Below are positions 26,546-35,317 of a stretch of DNA of 64,000 nucleotides, one piece after another. The notes below the pieces were generated by a model. The model saw only the letters and a program-made list of their open reading frames with translations, did no database searches and was not told the DNA's origin. Made by a program: the position numbers and the translations under genes. The DNA comes from MWAR01 sp035388825 (GTDB lineage: Bacteria > Muiribacteriota > Ozemobacteria > Ozemobacterales > Ozemobacteraceae): assembly GCA_035388825.1 (NCBI GenBank), contig DAOOQQ010000005.1:57051-121050 (forward strand), given 5' to 3'. How positions within the stretch are numbered: position 1 is the stretch's first letter; the number at the start of each line of letters is the position of its first letter.

Positions 26546-29425
26546 ATGAATATCGGCGCGGAATCTGCTGTGATCCGTGTCGGTCGCTGGCTTGCCGTCT
26601 GCGTCTTCTTTTTCGCATTCCCGCTGTTCCTCGTGAATCTCGGCATTCGCCACGCCCTCGACCGGAACTGGGATTCCTATACCACCGCCGTGGCTCGCCG
26701 CGTGGGAGGGACTCTCGAGCGTCTGCGGGCCCGCGGGGATGAGCAGACGTTTCTCTACGGGGAGCTGAAACGTCTCGGGGAGCGGCTCGATGCCGCGCAC
26801 GATCTTCGCCGCTCGGCTGCAGGGCTGTGTGGGCGGCTGGAGACCGCAATTCCGGGGCTGTTCGAGGTGTATATCGTCGACGGCCGGCACAGGCTTGTCT
26901 GGCCCGACCGGATGCCGATGGGCGTTTCCGGCTACCAGCTTCGGCGGCTCGCAGAGGCGATGAGCCAGATCGGCACGAATCCCGGCGCGAAAATGCTGAT
27001 CAAGCGCAATGCCGGCATGTTTTCCTACTTCCTCAGCGATGCCCCTCCGCTGCTGGATCTGGTTTCGATGTCGCTCGTGCGGCGGGTGGCCGAGGTGAAT
27101 CCGGCAGGTTTCCGCACCTGGTTCGGGGCCTGGTTCGGCACCAGGACGGGGGTTGTGGCGGTGATGAATCGCCGGGCGCTCCGGAAATGGCAGTTCCTGA
27201 ACCTGATGGTCGGCCGTGCCAATCGGCGGCAGAACATGATCCGGTTCGGCATTTCCCGCTATGGCGGGCGGGACACCGGCGGAGAGCACCCGTCCGTCAT
27301 CCGGCGACGGGAAGCGCTCGCATGGCTCGAGGACTCGTCCGAAGACGCGTTCCGCATCCGCGACGACCGGCTGTTCATGCGCCTCAACCTCGATCCCGTC
27401 TGGCGCGTCTGGGCCGATGTCGCCCTCGATGTCTCGCACCGGGGGGATATCGTCCGGAACCGGGTGCTGGCCCTCTCCGTCGCGCTGCTGCTGCTCTTCT
27501 CCGGGGCAAGTTTCGGTCTGCTCGTCGCCGGCTGGAATATTCCCATGGCCCTGCGGCTCCGGGTGATGGTGCTGTTCGCGATGGCCACGGGGCTGCCGCT
27601 GTCGGGCCTCGCTGTCGCGGGATACGACGATCTGCAGAAAACCCGGGATGTGCTGATCGAGAGCGGCCGTCGGCAGTTGGCCGAAAGCCTGCGCGCGATC
27701 GAGGGGGGGCTGCCGCGGTTCGGCAGACTCTACGCCGGCCGCCTGGCGCGGCTCCGCGACTCGTTCTACCGGCCCGGGAGCGCCTACGATTTTCCCGGAT
27801 TCGCGAAGCGCCTGTTCCGTGTTTCGAAATCGATGAAAGGGAAATCTCCCGTCGTCCTGCTCAAGGACGGACGGGCGTTTCGCGTCGAAGGCCACTCCGA
27901 GCGCGAGACGATGCTCGAAGGGATCAGCATCGAACTCATCCGGCGGTATAACCGGAGCCTCGGCCTGGCGGCGAAGGAGCCGGAGAAGTTTCTCCTGGCC
28001 TCTCTCGTCCTCGACGACAACACGGCCCGCAAGATCATGACCGGCATCATCCGGGCGCGGGGGCAGATCAGCCATCTCAACTTCGGCACCGAGGACAAGT
28101 TCAGCTGCATGGATTTCATCCTCGGCCCCGGCGGCTCGGCGGAAGGCGTGTTTTTCGTGACCTGGGATCCGCGCGACCTGGCTCTGAGCTATCTGCAGCA
28201 GGACATCCTCCGCAGACAACGACAGCTCGCCCACAGCCGGCTGTTCGCGATCCACGACTGGGATCCGGCCCGGTGCGTTCCCGTCGAGGCCGCCGGGCTG
28301 CCCTGGCTGAAGCGGTTCGTCGAGCGGCTCCGGGCGCGACGGACCGAACTGTTCGACGAGGTGATCGTCGACGGCCGGCGGTGGCTGCTGGCCGGCATGC
28401 CGGGCAGGGAGATCCAGGAATACCTGCTGATCCAGGCGGTCCCGGTCGACCGACTGACGGGGCAGGTGGATGGCCTGCGGTCAGATATAATATGGGGGTG
28501 TATTCTCTGCCTCCTGCTCTCCCTCGGCGTGGCCGCCGCCCTGGCACAGCAGATCCTGCGCCCCGTCGCCGTGTTGACCTCCGGCGTCGATGCGATGCGC
28601 GACGGGCGGTACCGGACTCGCCTCCCCGTTCAGGGGAACGACGAGTTCGGCGCCCTGACGGTCTCGTTCAACCAGGCGCTCGAGCGGCTCGAGGAGTTGT
28701 CGACGGCACGGGCGTTCCAGGAGCGCCTCTTCCCGGCAGACACCCTTCGGGTCGGCACCACGGAGATCACGGGGATCTGTCAGACCGCGACCGAACTCGG
28801 CGGGGATTACTTTGATTATTTCGAGATCGGGGAGGGGCGGGTCGTGATCCTGATCGGGGATGTGGCCGGGCATGGGGCCGGCTCGGCCCTGCTCATGGCG
28901 ATGGCAAAGGGATTCGTCTCGGTCGAGAGCCGCCGGAACGGGGATCCCGCGCATGTTCTGGCGGGGCTGAACGAGATGATCTTCTCCTCGATGAGCCGCC
29001 GGCTGATGATGTCGATGTGCTACGGCCTTCTCCAGACCGATACCGGCCTGCTCAGAATCGCGAATGCCGGTCATTGCCCGCCCTGGATCGTCCGCAACGG
29101 CGCGAGCGAGGCCGTGGAGATCCGCCCCGCCGTCGGCGGATACCCGCTCGGCACCCGGCGGAACATCGTGTATCGGTGCGAGGAGATCCGCCTTTCCCCC
29201 GGTGACCGGGTCTGGTTCTTCACGGACGGATTTCCCGAGACCCTTGGGCCGCGTGGGGAACCCCTGGGCTATCCGGGCCTCGCGGCAATGCTGATGAAGG
29301 CGGATGGCACCGACACGAGGGCCCGGTGTCGCGAGTTGCATCGGCTCTGCTCGGCCTGGCGTGGGAGGGCGGCCCAGACCGACGACATGACCGCCATTCT
29401 CCTGGAGAATCATGCCGCCGGCTGA
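26546..29425 (+). CDS. Membrane HAMP-SpoIIE type PP2C phosphatase
   Basis: This 959-residue protein has a membrane helix at about 15-35, a long external or sensory part (36-310), a helix pair near 312-365, another sensor part, a membrane helix near 648-670, a HAMP linker (ILRPVAVLTSGVDAMRDGRY) and a C-terminal phosphatase domain. The Mn/Mg ligands are present: GGDYFDYFEIG near residue 752, GDVAGHGAGSALLMAM, TDGFPETLG and TDDMTAI. It should dephosphorylate a STAS protein in response to an outside signal, most likely the gene just upstream. The sensor parts match no family I can name. A codon patch near 28480-28500 is AT-rich. Confidence 0.9.
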   Translation: MNIGAESAVIRVGRWLAVCVFFFAFPLFLVNLGIRHALDRNWDSYTTAVARRVGGTLERLRARGDEQTFLYGELKRLGERLDAAHDLRRSAAGLCGRLETAIPGLFEVYIVDGRHRLVWPDRMPMGVSGYQLRRLAEAMSQIGTNPGAKMLIKRNAGMFSYFLSDAPPLLDLVSMSLVRRVAEVNPAGFRTWFGAWFGTRTGVVAVMNRRALRKWQFLNLMVGRANRRQNMIRFGISRYGGRDTGGEHPSVIRRREALAWLEDSSEDAFRIRDDRLFMRLNLDPVWRVWADVALDVSHRGDIVRNRVLALSVALLLLFSGASFGLLVAGWNIPMALRLRVMVLFAMATGLPLSGLAVAGYDDLQKTRDVLIESGRRQLAESLRAIEGGLPRFGRLYAGRLARLRDSFYRPGSAYDFPGFAKRLFRVSKSMKGKSPVVLLKDGRAFRVEGHSERETMLEGISIELIRRYNRSLGLAAKEPEKFLLASLVLDDNTARKIMTGIIRARGQISHLNFGTEDKFSCMDFILGPGGSAEGVFFVTWDPRDLALSYLQQDILRRQRQLAHSRLFAIHDWDPARCVPVEAAGLPWLKRFVERLRARRTELFDEVIVDGRRWLLAGMPGREIQEYLLIQAVPVDRLTGQVDGLRSDIIWGCILCLLLSLGVAAALAQQILRPVAVLTSGVDAMRDGRYRTRLPVQGNDEFGALTVSFNQALERLEELSTARAFQERLFPADTLRVGTTEITGICQTATELGGDYFDYFEIGEGRVVILIGDVAGHGAGSALLMAMAKGFVSVESRRNGDPAHVLAGLNEMIFSSMSRRLMMSMCYGLLQTDTGLLRIANAGHCPPWIVRNGASEAVEIRPAVGGYPLGTRRNIVYRCEEIRLSPGDRVWFFTDGFPETLGPRGEPLGYPGLAAMLMKADGTDTRARCRELHRLCSAWRGRAAQTDDMTAILLENHAAG

Positions 29426-29431
29426 GACCGG

Positions 29432-29545
29432 TCACCAGCCGAGAATCAGCTTGGCGCCCCCGATCAGGACGATGGCGACGACGGCAAAGATGAGCTTTTC
29501 CCGGAACTGGTTGGGGTCCTGCTGGATGGGTTCGTTGTCTGACAT
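29432..29545 (-). CDS. Small single-span membrane peptide, 37 residues
   Basis: MSDNEPIQQDPNQFREK is followed by a hydrophobic segment LIFAVVAIVLIGGAKLILGW that ends the protein. On the coding strand AAGGAG sits 7 bases before the ATG, a near-perfect ribosome site, so it is very likely translated. It lies convergent to and 6 bp from the SpoIIE gene and downstream of ispH. Preceding in-frame codons up to 29680 would give a longer form without a ribosome site. The function is unknown; the size and topology resemble small inner-membrane helper peptides. Confidence 0.65.
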   Translation of the reverse strand: MSDNEPIQQDPNQFREKLIFAVVAIVLIGGAKLILGW

Positions 29546-29728
29546 GGGACGGCTCCTTGAACACGACGGGGCGCAATGGGTCATGCAATCGCTGCACGCC
29601 CTTCCGCCGCATGCGGGAAACGACCGTGTCCGGAAAAGACAAAGCCGCCGCCCGCTCGATGCGGATGGCGGCCCGACCATCCAGGTTTACCTTCGGATGA
29701 ACATCCGAACCCTTCGTTCTCAAGCATA

Positions 29729-29759
29729 AAGAAACTCCGGCCGTTTGGCAAGTGGCCGG
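29729..29759 (-). terminator. Intrinsic terminator downstream of ispH
   Basis: CCGGCC and GGCCGG (29737-29742 and 29754-29759) form a 6-bp GC stem with an 11-base loop. On the minus strand the stem is followed by a T-rich tail, AGTTTCTTTAT. It lies 21 bases after the ispH stop and would separate it from the small membrane peptide. Confidence 0.55.
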
Positions 29760-29779
29760 CTCGTCCGATACCGGGAGGT

Positions 29780-30655
29780 TCAGGAGTTCAGGGTTTCGAG
29801 CCGTTCGATGACGGCCCGTGTGATCCACGACGGCGTGGACGCCCCGGCCGTGACGCCGACGGTCTTCACGCCTCGGAAAAATGCCGGATCAAGTTCAATA
29901 GCTGTTTCTATATGAACGGTGCGCACGCCCCGGGACTCGGCGATCTCGGCGAGCCGGCGGGTGTTCGCGCTGTCCCGGCCCCCGACGACGACCATCGCGT
30001 CGACCTCGGCCGCGAGCTGCTCGACTTCCGCCTGGCGGTTCGAGGTGGCCTTGCAGATCGACCGGATGATCCTGCACTCGGGGATCCGCTCGGAAACGGC
30101 CTGTGCGATCAGCTCATACTGCTTTTCGTGGAACGTCGTCTGGGCGATCACGATCGCCTTGGGAACGGGCGGGAGGGATGCCACCTCCGCGACGGAGGCG
30201 ATCACGAGATGGTTTCCCGGAGCGAAGCTTTGCAAACTCAGGATCTCGGGATGACGGGGATCCCCGACGATGACGACGAAATACCCCTCGCTCACCGCTG
30301 TTTTTATGCGGTTCTGGCTCGATACGACGTGGGGGCAGGTGGCGTCGACGATCGTCAGACCCCGTGCCCGCATCTCGTCGATTTCAGCGACAGGCATGCC
30401 GTGCGCCCGGATGATCATCGTCCCCGCGGAAACCGATCTCCAGTCGTCGACGCTGCGGATTCCCTTGCTTTCGAGCTCGGCGACGGCCTGGGGGTTGTGG
30501 ATCAGGGGGCCGCACGTGTAGATCGGCACGCCGGCTCCAGCCGTCGCAGCCGTGCGCAGAGCCACGTCGATGGCGCGCTGGACGCCCATGCAGAAGCCCG
30601 CGGTTCTGGCGAGTCTGATCTCCACGAGGATCCCCCTTCCTTCCGTTTCGCCCAT
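29780..30655 (-). CDS. ispH: 4-hydroxy-3-methylbut-2-enyl diphosphate reductase
   Basis: This 291-residue iron-sulfur enzyme makes isopentenyl and dimethylallyl diphosphate in the last MEP pathway step. The three cluster Cys are in TAGFCMGVQRA, DATCPHV and SICKATSNRQ. Substrate residues are also present: GPLIHNPQ, RAHG, RHPEI with the catalytic Glu, QTT and GASTPSW. Start 30655 is supported by GGAGGT 7 bases upstream; a start at 30682 lacks that site. The stretch SLQSFAPGN after RHPEI departs from the usual HPEVIGTLG, so it is a divergent but apparently active form. Confidence 0.92.
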   Translation of the reverse strand: MGETEGRGILVEIRLARTAGFCMGVQRAIDVALRTAATAGAGVPIYTCGPLIHNPQAVAELESKGIRSVDDWRSVSAGTMIIRAHGMPVAEIDEMRARGLTIVDATCPHVVSSQNRIKTAVSEGYFVVIVGDPRHPEILSLQSFAPGNHLVIASVAEVASLPPVPKAIVIAQTTFHEKQYELIAQAVSERIPECRIIRSICKATSNRQAEVEQLAAEVDAMVVVGGRDSANTRRLAEIAESRGVRTVHIETAIELDPAFFRGVKTVGVTAGASTPSWITRAVIERLETLNS

Positions 30656-30693
30656 GATAGCCACCTCCAAACCGCCATGCAAGCGCCCGCGCT

Positions 30694-31713
30694 TCAGGGA
30701 GCCTGGATCAGACGCCGCCGGTAGAAGTCGCGGGCGGCTTCGTGCAGCATGTCGCTCTGGATCCCTTTGAGGGCCTGCTCGAGCGAGATGGCGGCGGCGG
30801 CCGGGCTGAGGCTGGTCAGGTAGGGGGTACGATCGAAGAGCAGTTCGAGAATGCGCGTGGCGAGAGGCCTCTGAAGCTCAGACGTGGTGACGAGAAGCGC
30901 GCGCAGCCCGATCGTCTCCACATCGACCGCCTGGCCGGGGTAGGTGTGTGCGGGGATGGTTTCGGTCTGCCAGAACGGGTGCCGGGCGATCAGGCGGCGC
31001 CGGACGGGCTCCGGGAAGGGCAGCAGACGGATCGGAATACGCCTGGCGAGCAGGGCGACGCCGTCAACGGGAACCCCGCCGCTGTAAAAGACGGCATCGA
31101 CGTACCCCCCCTCGAGCGCCGCCGTCGCTTTCGTGAAGCCGAGATAGCTGGGGGTGAACTCTCCGGCGTGGAGGCCCAGGCCCGCCATGATCATCCGGGC
31201 ATTCTCGGCCGTCCCGCTTCCCTCTTCGCCGAGCACGACGTTTTTTCCCCGCAGGTCCGTGAGGGCGGTGATGCCCGAATCCTGCCGCACCGCGATATGG
31301 AGCACCTCGGAATACAGCGAGGCGAGGACCCGGAGTTCGGGAAACGGCCTGCCCTCGAAGCGCTCCCGCCCGTGGAAGGCATGCAGGGCGACGTCGCTCT
31401 GGACGAGCGCCAGGGCGATCTCGTGCCGGCGGAGATACTCGATGTTGGCCACCGAGCCGGCCGTCGGTTCCGGAATGGCCACGATCCCGTCGAGGTGGGC
31501 GTTGAACAGGCGGGCCATGGCCGTTCCCAGCGGGTAATACACGCCGTTGATGCTCGCGGTGCCGATCGAGAGGAACCGCTTCACCAGCCGCGTCTCAATC
31601 TGCCCCGCCGCGGATGCCGTGACCGTCGCCGGTTCACCGGAAACGGCGGGGGAACGCGTCGCGATCGTAAGAAGACAGATGTAAATGATTATATAATAAT
31701 TATGATATTTCAT
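30694..31713 (-). CDS. TAXI-family TRAP solute-binding protein
   Basis: A 339-residue exported protein with a hydrophobic N-terminal signal (YIIIYICLLTIATRS) and the TAXI signature FLSIGTASINGVYYPLGTAMA, then GKNVVLGEEGSGTAENARMI and DAVFYSGGVP. TAXI proteins bind acidic or organic solutes for a TRAP-type transporter. No permease gene adjoins it here. It overlaps the end of a GGDEF gene by 14 bases on the same strand, so it may act as a periplasmic sensor for that protein. Its first 12 codons are strikingly AT-rich. Confidence 0.85.
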   Translation of the reverse strand: MKYHNYYIIIYICLLTIATRSPAVSGEPATVTASAAGQIETRLVKRFLSIGTASINGVYYPLGTAMARLFNAHLDGIVAIPEPTAGSVANIEYLRRHEIALALVQSDVALHAFHGRERFEGRPFPELRVLASLYSEVLHIAVRQDSGITALTDLRGKNVVLGEEGSGTAENARMIMAGLGLHAGEFTPSYLGFTKATAALEGGYVDAVFYSGGVPVDGVALLARRIPIRLLPFPEPVRRRLIARHPFWQTETIPAHTYPGQAVDVETIGLRALLVTTSELQRPLATRILELLFDRTPYLTSLSPAAAAISLEQALKGIQSDMLHEAARDFYRRRLIQAP

Positions 31714-33775
31714 CGGTGTAGATGCTCGTGCAGTTTCTGCCGCGTTCCTTGCAGCGATACAGCGCCTTGTCGGCTTTCCGGATCAGCGTGACCTTGTCGG
31801 CCGCCATGAGAGGGTATTCGGAAATGCCGATGCTGATGCTCACGTGGAGCTGCTCCTCGCCCCACAGGAACGGATGGGAGTTCACGCGCACCCGCAGACG
31901 CTCGGCGAAGATGAGCGCCTGTTCCGCCGTCGTGTGGGGCAGAATGACCGCGAACTCCTCGCCGCCGTACCGGCACGGGATATCCGAGCCACGGACGGCA
32001 TCCCGGATGATCTTGGCCGTTTCCCGGAGCACGTTGTCGCCCTGCTGGTGGCCGTAGGTGTCGTTGAACCGCTTGAAATGGTCGATGTCGAACATGAGCA
32101 GCGCGAGAGGCTCGTCATACCTTTTCGCGCGCTTGATCTCGTCGTCCAGCTTGATCTGGAAATACCGGTGGATGAACAACTGGGTCAGGCCGTCCGTGAT
32201 CGCGAGCTCGTGAAGCCGGGCGTTGTCGCTGGACATCGCGACCTGGCTGGCGATGGTCAGCAGAATGTCCTGGTCGTCGATCTGGAAGTTCAGGTTGTCT
32301 GAATAGTCTGAGATATTGATGACGCCGAAGGCCTTCCCCTGGACGATCAGGGGCAGGGCCAGCAGCCGGCCGGGCGTCGCCGCCTCGTGCTCGGGGGGGT
32401 ATTTCTTGAACCGCGGGTCGGTGGCGCAGTCGTTCGAAACCACCGGCTGTCCGGTGGAGAGGGCCAGGCCGGCGATCCCTTCCCCGACGCGGAGGGAGAC
32501 CCGCTCCTGAAGGTCGGCGGCGGACGGCTGCTCCTCGCCGAACCGGTGGACGCTCCGGAGGACCAGCCGGTCGTCGTGTTCCGCGACCAGCATGATCGAG
32601 CCCCGTTTCGCGAGGAAGACCGTGACGATGTAGACGAGGGCTTCGTCGAGCGCCTTCTGGTAGGTCGGGGCGTTGTTGATGATCTGGGAGATGCGGTACA
32701 TCGCACTCAGCTCGAACACCTTCTTGCGGATGCGGCTCGTCATGTCGTTGAAACAGGAGGCGAGGAACCCGATCTCGTCCCGCCGGTTCGAGGTGACGTT
32801 GACCTTCAGATCGCCGCCCGAGATCCGGGTCGCCTTGTCGGCGATGGCGATGATGGGCGAGGTGATGCGCATGCTGAATGCCGTGCCGGCCGAAAAGGCG
32901 ATGACCATCACGACGAGAATGACCAGGCTGATGTTCCATTTTATCTGGTGAACGATAGAATATACCTCGCCCGCATCCTGGACGACGATGATGCGGAGGT
33001 CGTGATGAAGGATCGGCAGGATCACCGCCACGCGCGGCGGATCCCCGGGAGCCGGGCCGGTGACGTCGTATCCGCCGAACTCGAGGCTCATCAGCCGTTC
33101 GACGAGGCCCGCCGAGGTTCCCTGCGGTTCGAGAAGATTCTCCCCCGATCTCGTCACGAGGAAGTAGCGGAACGTGGTTCCCAGCATCATGCCTTCGAGC
33201 GTCTTGCGCAGCTTGAGGAACGAGGCGGTCACGACCAGGGTGGGCGAGCCGGCGGTCTCGCGCAGCGGCAGACGGATGGCGAACGAGCCCTGGCCGAACC
33301 GGACGGTATCGCTCCCTGTCAGGACCTGCCGCTCGATATCGGTCAGGCCGGTGATTTCCCCGACGGTTTTCGCCGAGTGGGCGAGAATCGCGCCGTCCGT
33401 GGCGCACAGGACGATCCGGTCGATGAATTCGTAACTGAAATCCATCTGCCGCAGGGCCTCTACAGCCTCGGGCGAGGTGGGGACGGCCAGGCGGGCATCG
33501 TTCCGCAGATGGCGCGCGAGCTCTTCGTAGGTCGTGACATACCGGTCGATTTCGGCCTTCACCTGCTGCACAGCCTGGAGATTGCTTTTGATCAGCAGGT
33601 CCCTCGTGATCCCCGTGAGGACGGAGACGGCGTAGAAGCCGAGAATGGCGAGGGGAACGAGCGAGATCAGGAAAATGCCCAGCCAGGTTTTGACCTTGAT
33701 GCTGTGAAGCGGGGAGATGCGCTGCGGCGGCCGTTCGCCAGACTCGGCGGCCGTCCGGATAGGTTCGCTGGACAC
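31700..33775 (-). CDS. Membrane sensor diguanylate cyclase with HAMP, GAF and GGDEF domains
   Basis: This 691-residue protein should make cyclic di-GMP. Two membrane helices (about 28-50 and 280-302) flank a large periplasmic sensor of Cache-like size. A HAMP segment (about 303-355), a GAF domain (about 375-520, with VGEGIAGLALSTGQPVVSND) and a GGDEF domain follow. The active site is GGEEF near residue 605, and RGSD five residues before it is an intact inhibitory I-site. Start GTG 33775 is preceded by AGAGGGG. The next gene in the transcript is a TAXI binding protein that overlaps the 3' end, suggesting that the two form a sensor pair. Confidence 0.92.
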   Translation of the reverse strand: MSSEPIRTAAESGERPPQRISPLHSIKVKTWLGIFLISLVPLAILGFYAVSVLTGITRDLLIKSNLQAVQQVKAEIDRYVTTYEELARHLRNDARLAVPTSPEAVEALRQMDFSYEFIDRIVLCATDGAILAHSAKTVGEITGLTDIERQVLTGSDTVRFGQGSFAIRLPLRETAGSPTLVVTASFLKLRKTLEGMMLGTTFRYFLVTRSGENLLEPQGTSAGLVERLMSLEFGGYDVTGPAPGDPPRVAVILPILHHDLRIIVVQDAGEVYSIVHQIKWNISLVILVVMVIAFSAGTAFSMRITSPIIAIADKATRISGGDLKVNVTSNRRDEIGFLASCFNDMTSRIRKKVFELSAMYRISQIINNAPTYQKALDEALVYIVTVFLAKRGSIMLVAEHDDRLVLRSVHRFGEEQPSAADLQERVSLRVGEGIAGLALSTGQPVVSNDCATDPRFKKYPPEHEAATPGRLLALPLIVQGKAFGVINISDYSDNLNFQIDDQDILLTIASQVAMSSDNARLHELAITDGLTQLFIHRYFQIKLDDEIKRAKRYDEPLALLMFDIDHFKRFNDTYGHQQGDNVLRETAKIIRDAVRGSDIPCRYGGEEFAVILPHTTAEQALIFAERLRVRVNSHPFLWGEEQLHVSISIGISEYPLMAADKVTLIRKADKALYRCKERGRNCTSIYTDEIS

Positions 33776-33928
33776 CGGTATCCCCTCTCTTTGCGTCGTT
33801 CTGTCCGCAGCATGCGGCCTCGCGCCGTTCTCATGCTACCCGACACCTCGCCACTCTGGCAAGCCGCGCGATGTTTGGCCAAAAAAGGTATACTCTGGTC
33901 GGAGAGAAAGGGTTTCGGGAGTGAGAGT

Positions 33929-35197
33929 ATGGGTCATCACACGATGAAAGACGCATACGCGCGGATGACGGAGCGCCTCAACCGCCATCCGCAGGGCGCG
34001 CCGCCGTCGGATCTTCTCGCGGCCATCCTGCGCATGCTCGTGTCGGAACGCGAGGCCGGCCTGATCGCCGCCCTGCCGATGCGCCCCTTCACCGCCGCCG
34101 CCGCCGCCCGCCGTTGGAAGATGGATGCCGCCTCTGCCGAGGGCGTGCTTGCGGAACTGGCTCATCGCGCGCTTCTGGTGGATATTCCGGGGCCGGACGG
34201 GCTCGTCTACATCCTGCCCCCCCCGATGGCCGGATTTTTCGAGTTTTCCCTGATGCGGGTGCGGGATGACCTCGACCAGAAGGTGCTCAGCGAACTGTTC
34301 TACCAGTATGTCAACGTCGAGGACGAGTTCATCCGGGGGCTGATCGTCGGCGGCACCACGCACATCGGCCGCGTCTTCGTCGACGAGGGCGCGCTTCCCG
34401 TCGCGCCGTCCCTGGAAGTTCTCGATTGGGAGCGCTCGTCACGGATGATCGCGGATGCGACGGACGTCGCCGTCGGTATCTGCTACTGCCGTCACAAGAT
34501 GCAGCACGTCGGAAAAGCCTGTGATGCGCCTCAGGACACCTGCCTGACGTTGAACATGGTCGCCGGCTCGCTCATTCGGCACGGCCACGCCCGTGAAATC
34601 ACGAAGGATGAGGCGATGCGGGTGATCGAGACCAGCCGTGAGCGGCATCTCGTCCAGTTCGGCGAAAACGTCCGGACGGGGGTGAACTTCATCTGCAACT
34701 GTTGCGGCTGCTGCTGCGAGGCGCTGGTCGGATACCGGAAGTTCTCGACGCTCCGCCCGGTCCATCCCGCGCCCTTTCTGCCGGCTTTTGCAGGGGAAGA
34801 CCGCTGCCGGGCCTGCGGGAAATGCGCGCGTCTCTGCCCCGTCGGCGCCTGGTCGGTCGAAGGGGGCCGCCCCGGGCTGGATGCCTCGTTGTGCCTCGGA
34901 TGCGGTGTCTGCGTGCGGGGCTGTCCATTCGGGGCCCTGCGCCTGACCCGGCAGGAACGGGGACCGATCACGCCGGTCGATACGGCCGAACGGGTCGTGC
35001 GGATGGCGGTCGAACGCGGAAAGCTCCAGAACTTCATTTTCGACAACCGCCTCCACTTCAGTCACCGGGCGATGGGGGCCCTGTTCGGTGCGGTGCTGAG
35101 GCTCCCCCCGGTGAAGCGGACCCTGGCCGCCGGGCAACTCGGCTCGGCCTATCTCGACCGCCTCATCGCCCTCGCCCGCCTCCCCGAAACCGATTGA
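33929..35197 (+). CDS. 4Fe-4S ferredoxin-domain protein
   Basis: A 422-residue protein with several cysteine groups: VGICYCRHKMQHVGKACDAP then DTCLTLN (from about residue 183), FICNCCGCCCEAL (about 253-265) and two ferredoxin motifs CRACGKCARLCPVG and CLGCGVCVRGCPFG (about 293-330). The N-terminal 130 residues look helical and winged-helix-like. The arrangement is seen in redox proteins of anaerobes and suggests an electron-transfer subunit. Start ATG 33929 has GGAG 7 bases upstream; the open frame extends back antisense into the GGDEF gene but that part is not credible. The partner enzyme is not in the window. Confidence 0.8.
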   Translation: MGHHTMKDAYARMTERLNRHPQGAPPSDLLAAILRMLVSEREAGLIAALPMRPFTAAAAARRWKMDAASAEGVLAELAHRALLVDIPGPDGLVYILPPPMAGFFEFSLMRVRDDLDQKVLSELFYQYVNVEDEFIRGLIVGGTTHIGRVFVDEGALPVAPSLEVLDWERSSRMIADATDVAVGICYCRHKMQHVGKACDAPQDTCLTLNMVAGSLIRHGHAREITKDEAMRVIETSRERHLVQFGENVRTGVNFICNCCGCCCEALVGYRKFSTLRPVHPAPFLPAFAGEDRCRACGKCARLCPVGAWSVEGGRPGLDASLCLGCGVCVRGCPFGALRLTRQERGPITPVDTAERVVRMAVERGKLQNFIFDNRLHFSHRAMGALFGAVLRLPPVKRTLAAGQLGSAYLDRLIALARLPETD

Positions 35198-35218
35198 TTA
35201 TATAATATATGTAATTTT

Positions 35219-35291
35219 ACCACAGAGGCACAGAGGAAGGACAACCTGAATTCCCCCTCTGTGTCTCCGTGTCTCTGTGGTGCGTCCTTCC
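35219..35291. repeat. Inverted-repeat element with CCACAGAG arms between converging genes
   Basis: ACCACAGAG (35219-35227) pairs with CTCTGTGGT (35273-35281), and CACAGAGG (35229-35236) pairs with CCTCTGTG (35256-35263). An alternative pairing joins GGAAGGAC (35235) with GTCCTTCC (35284). The type, with alternating CACAGAG blocks, is one seen dispersed in many environmental genomes. It separates the iron-sulfur gene from oleD, whose stops face each other. There is no T-run, so a plain intrinsic terminator is not supported, although the hairpin may block transcripts or protect 3' ends. Confidence 0.6.
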
Positions 35292-35317
35292 GCTTTCCTG
35301 GTGGTCGGGGCGCGTCG

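Noticed and set aside
32387..33928. An upstream extension of the iron-sulfur protein frame
   Set aside because: It is antisense to the GGDEF gene, with no conserved domain; ATG 33929 has a ribosome site.
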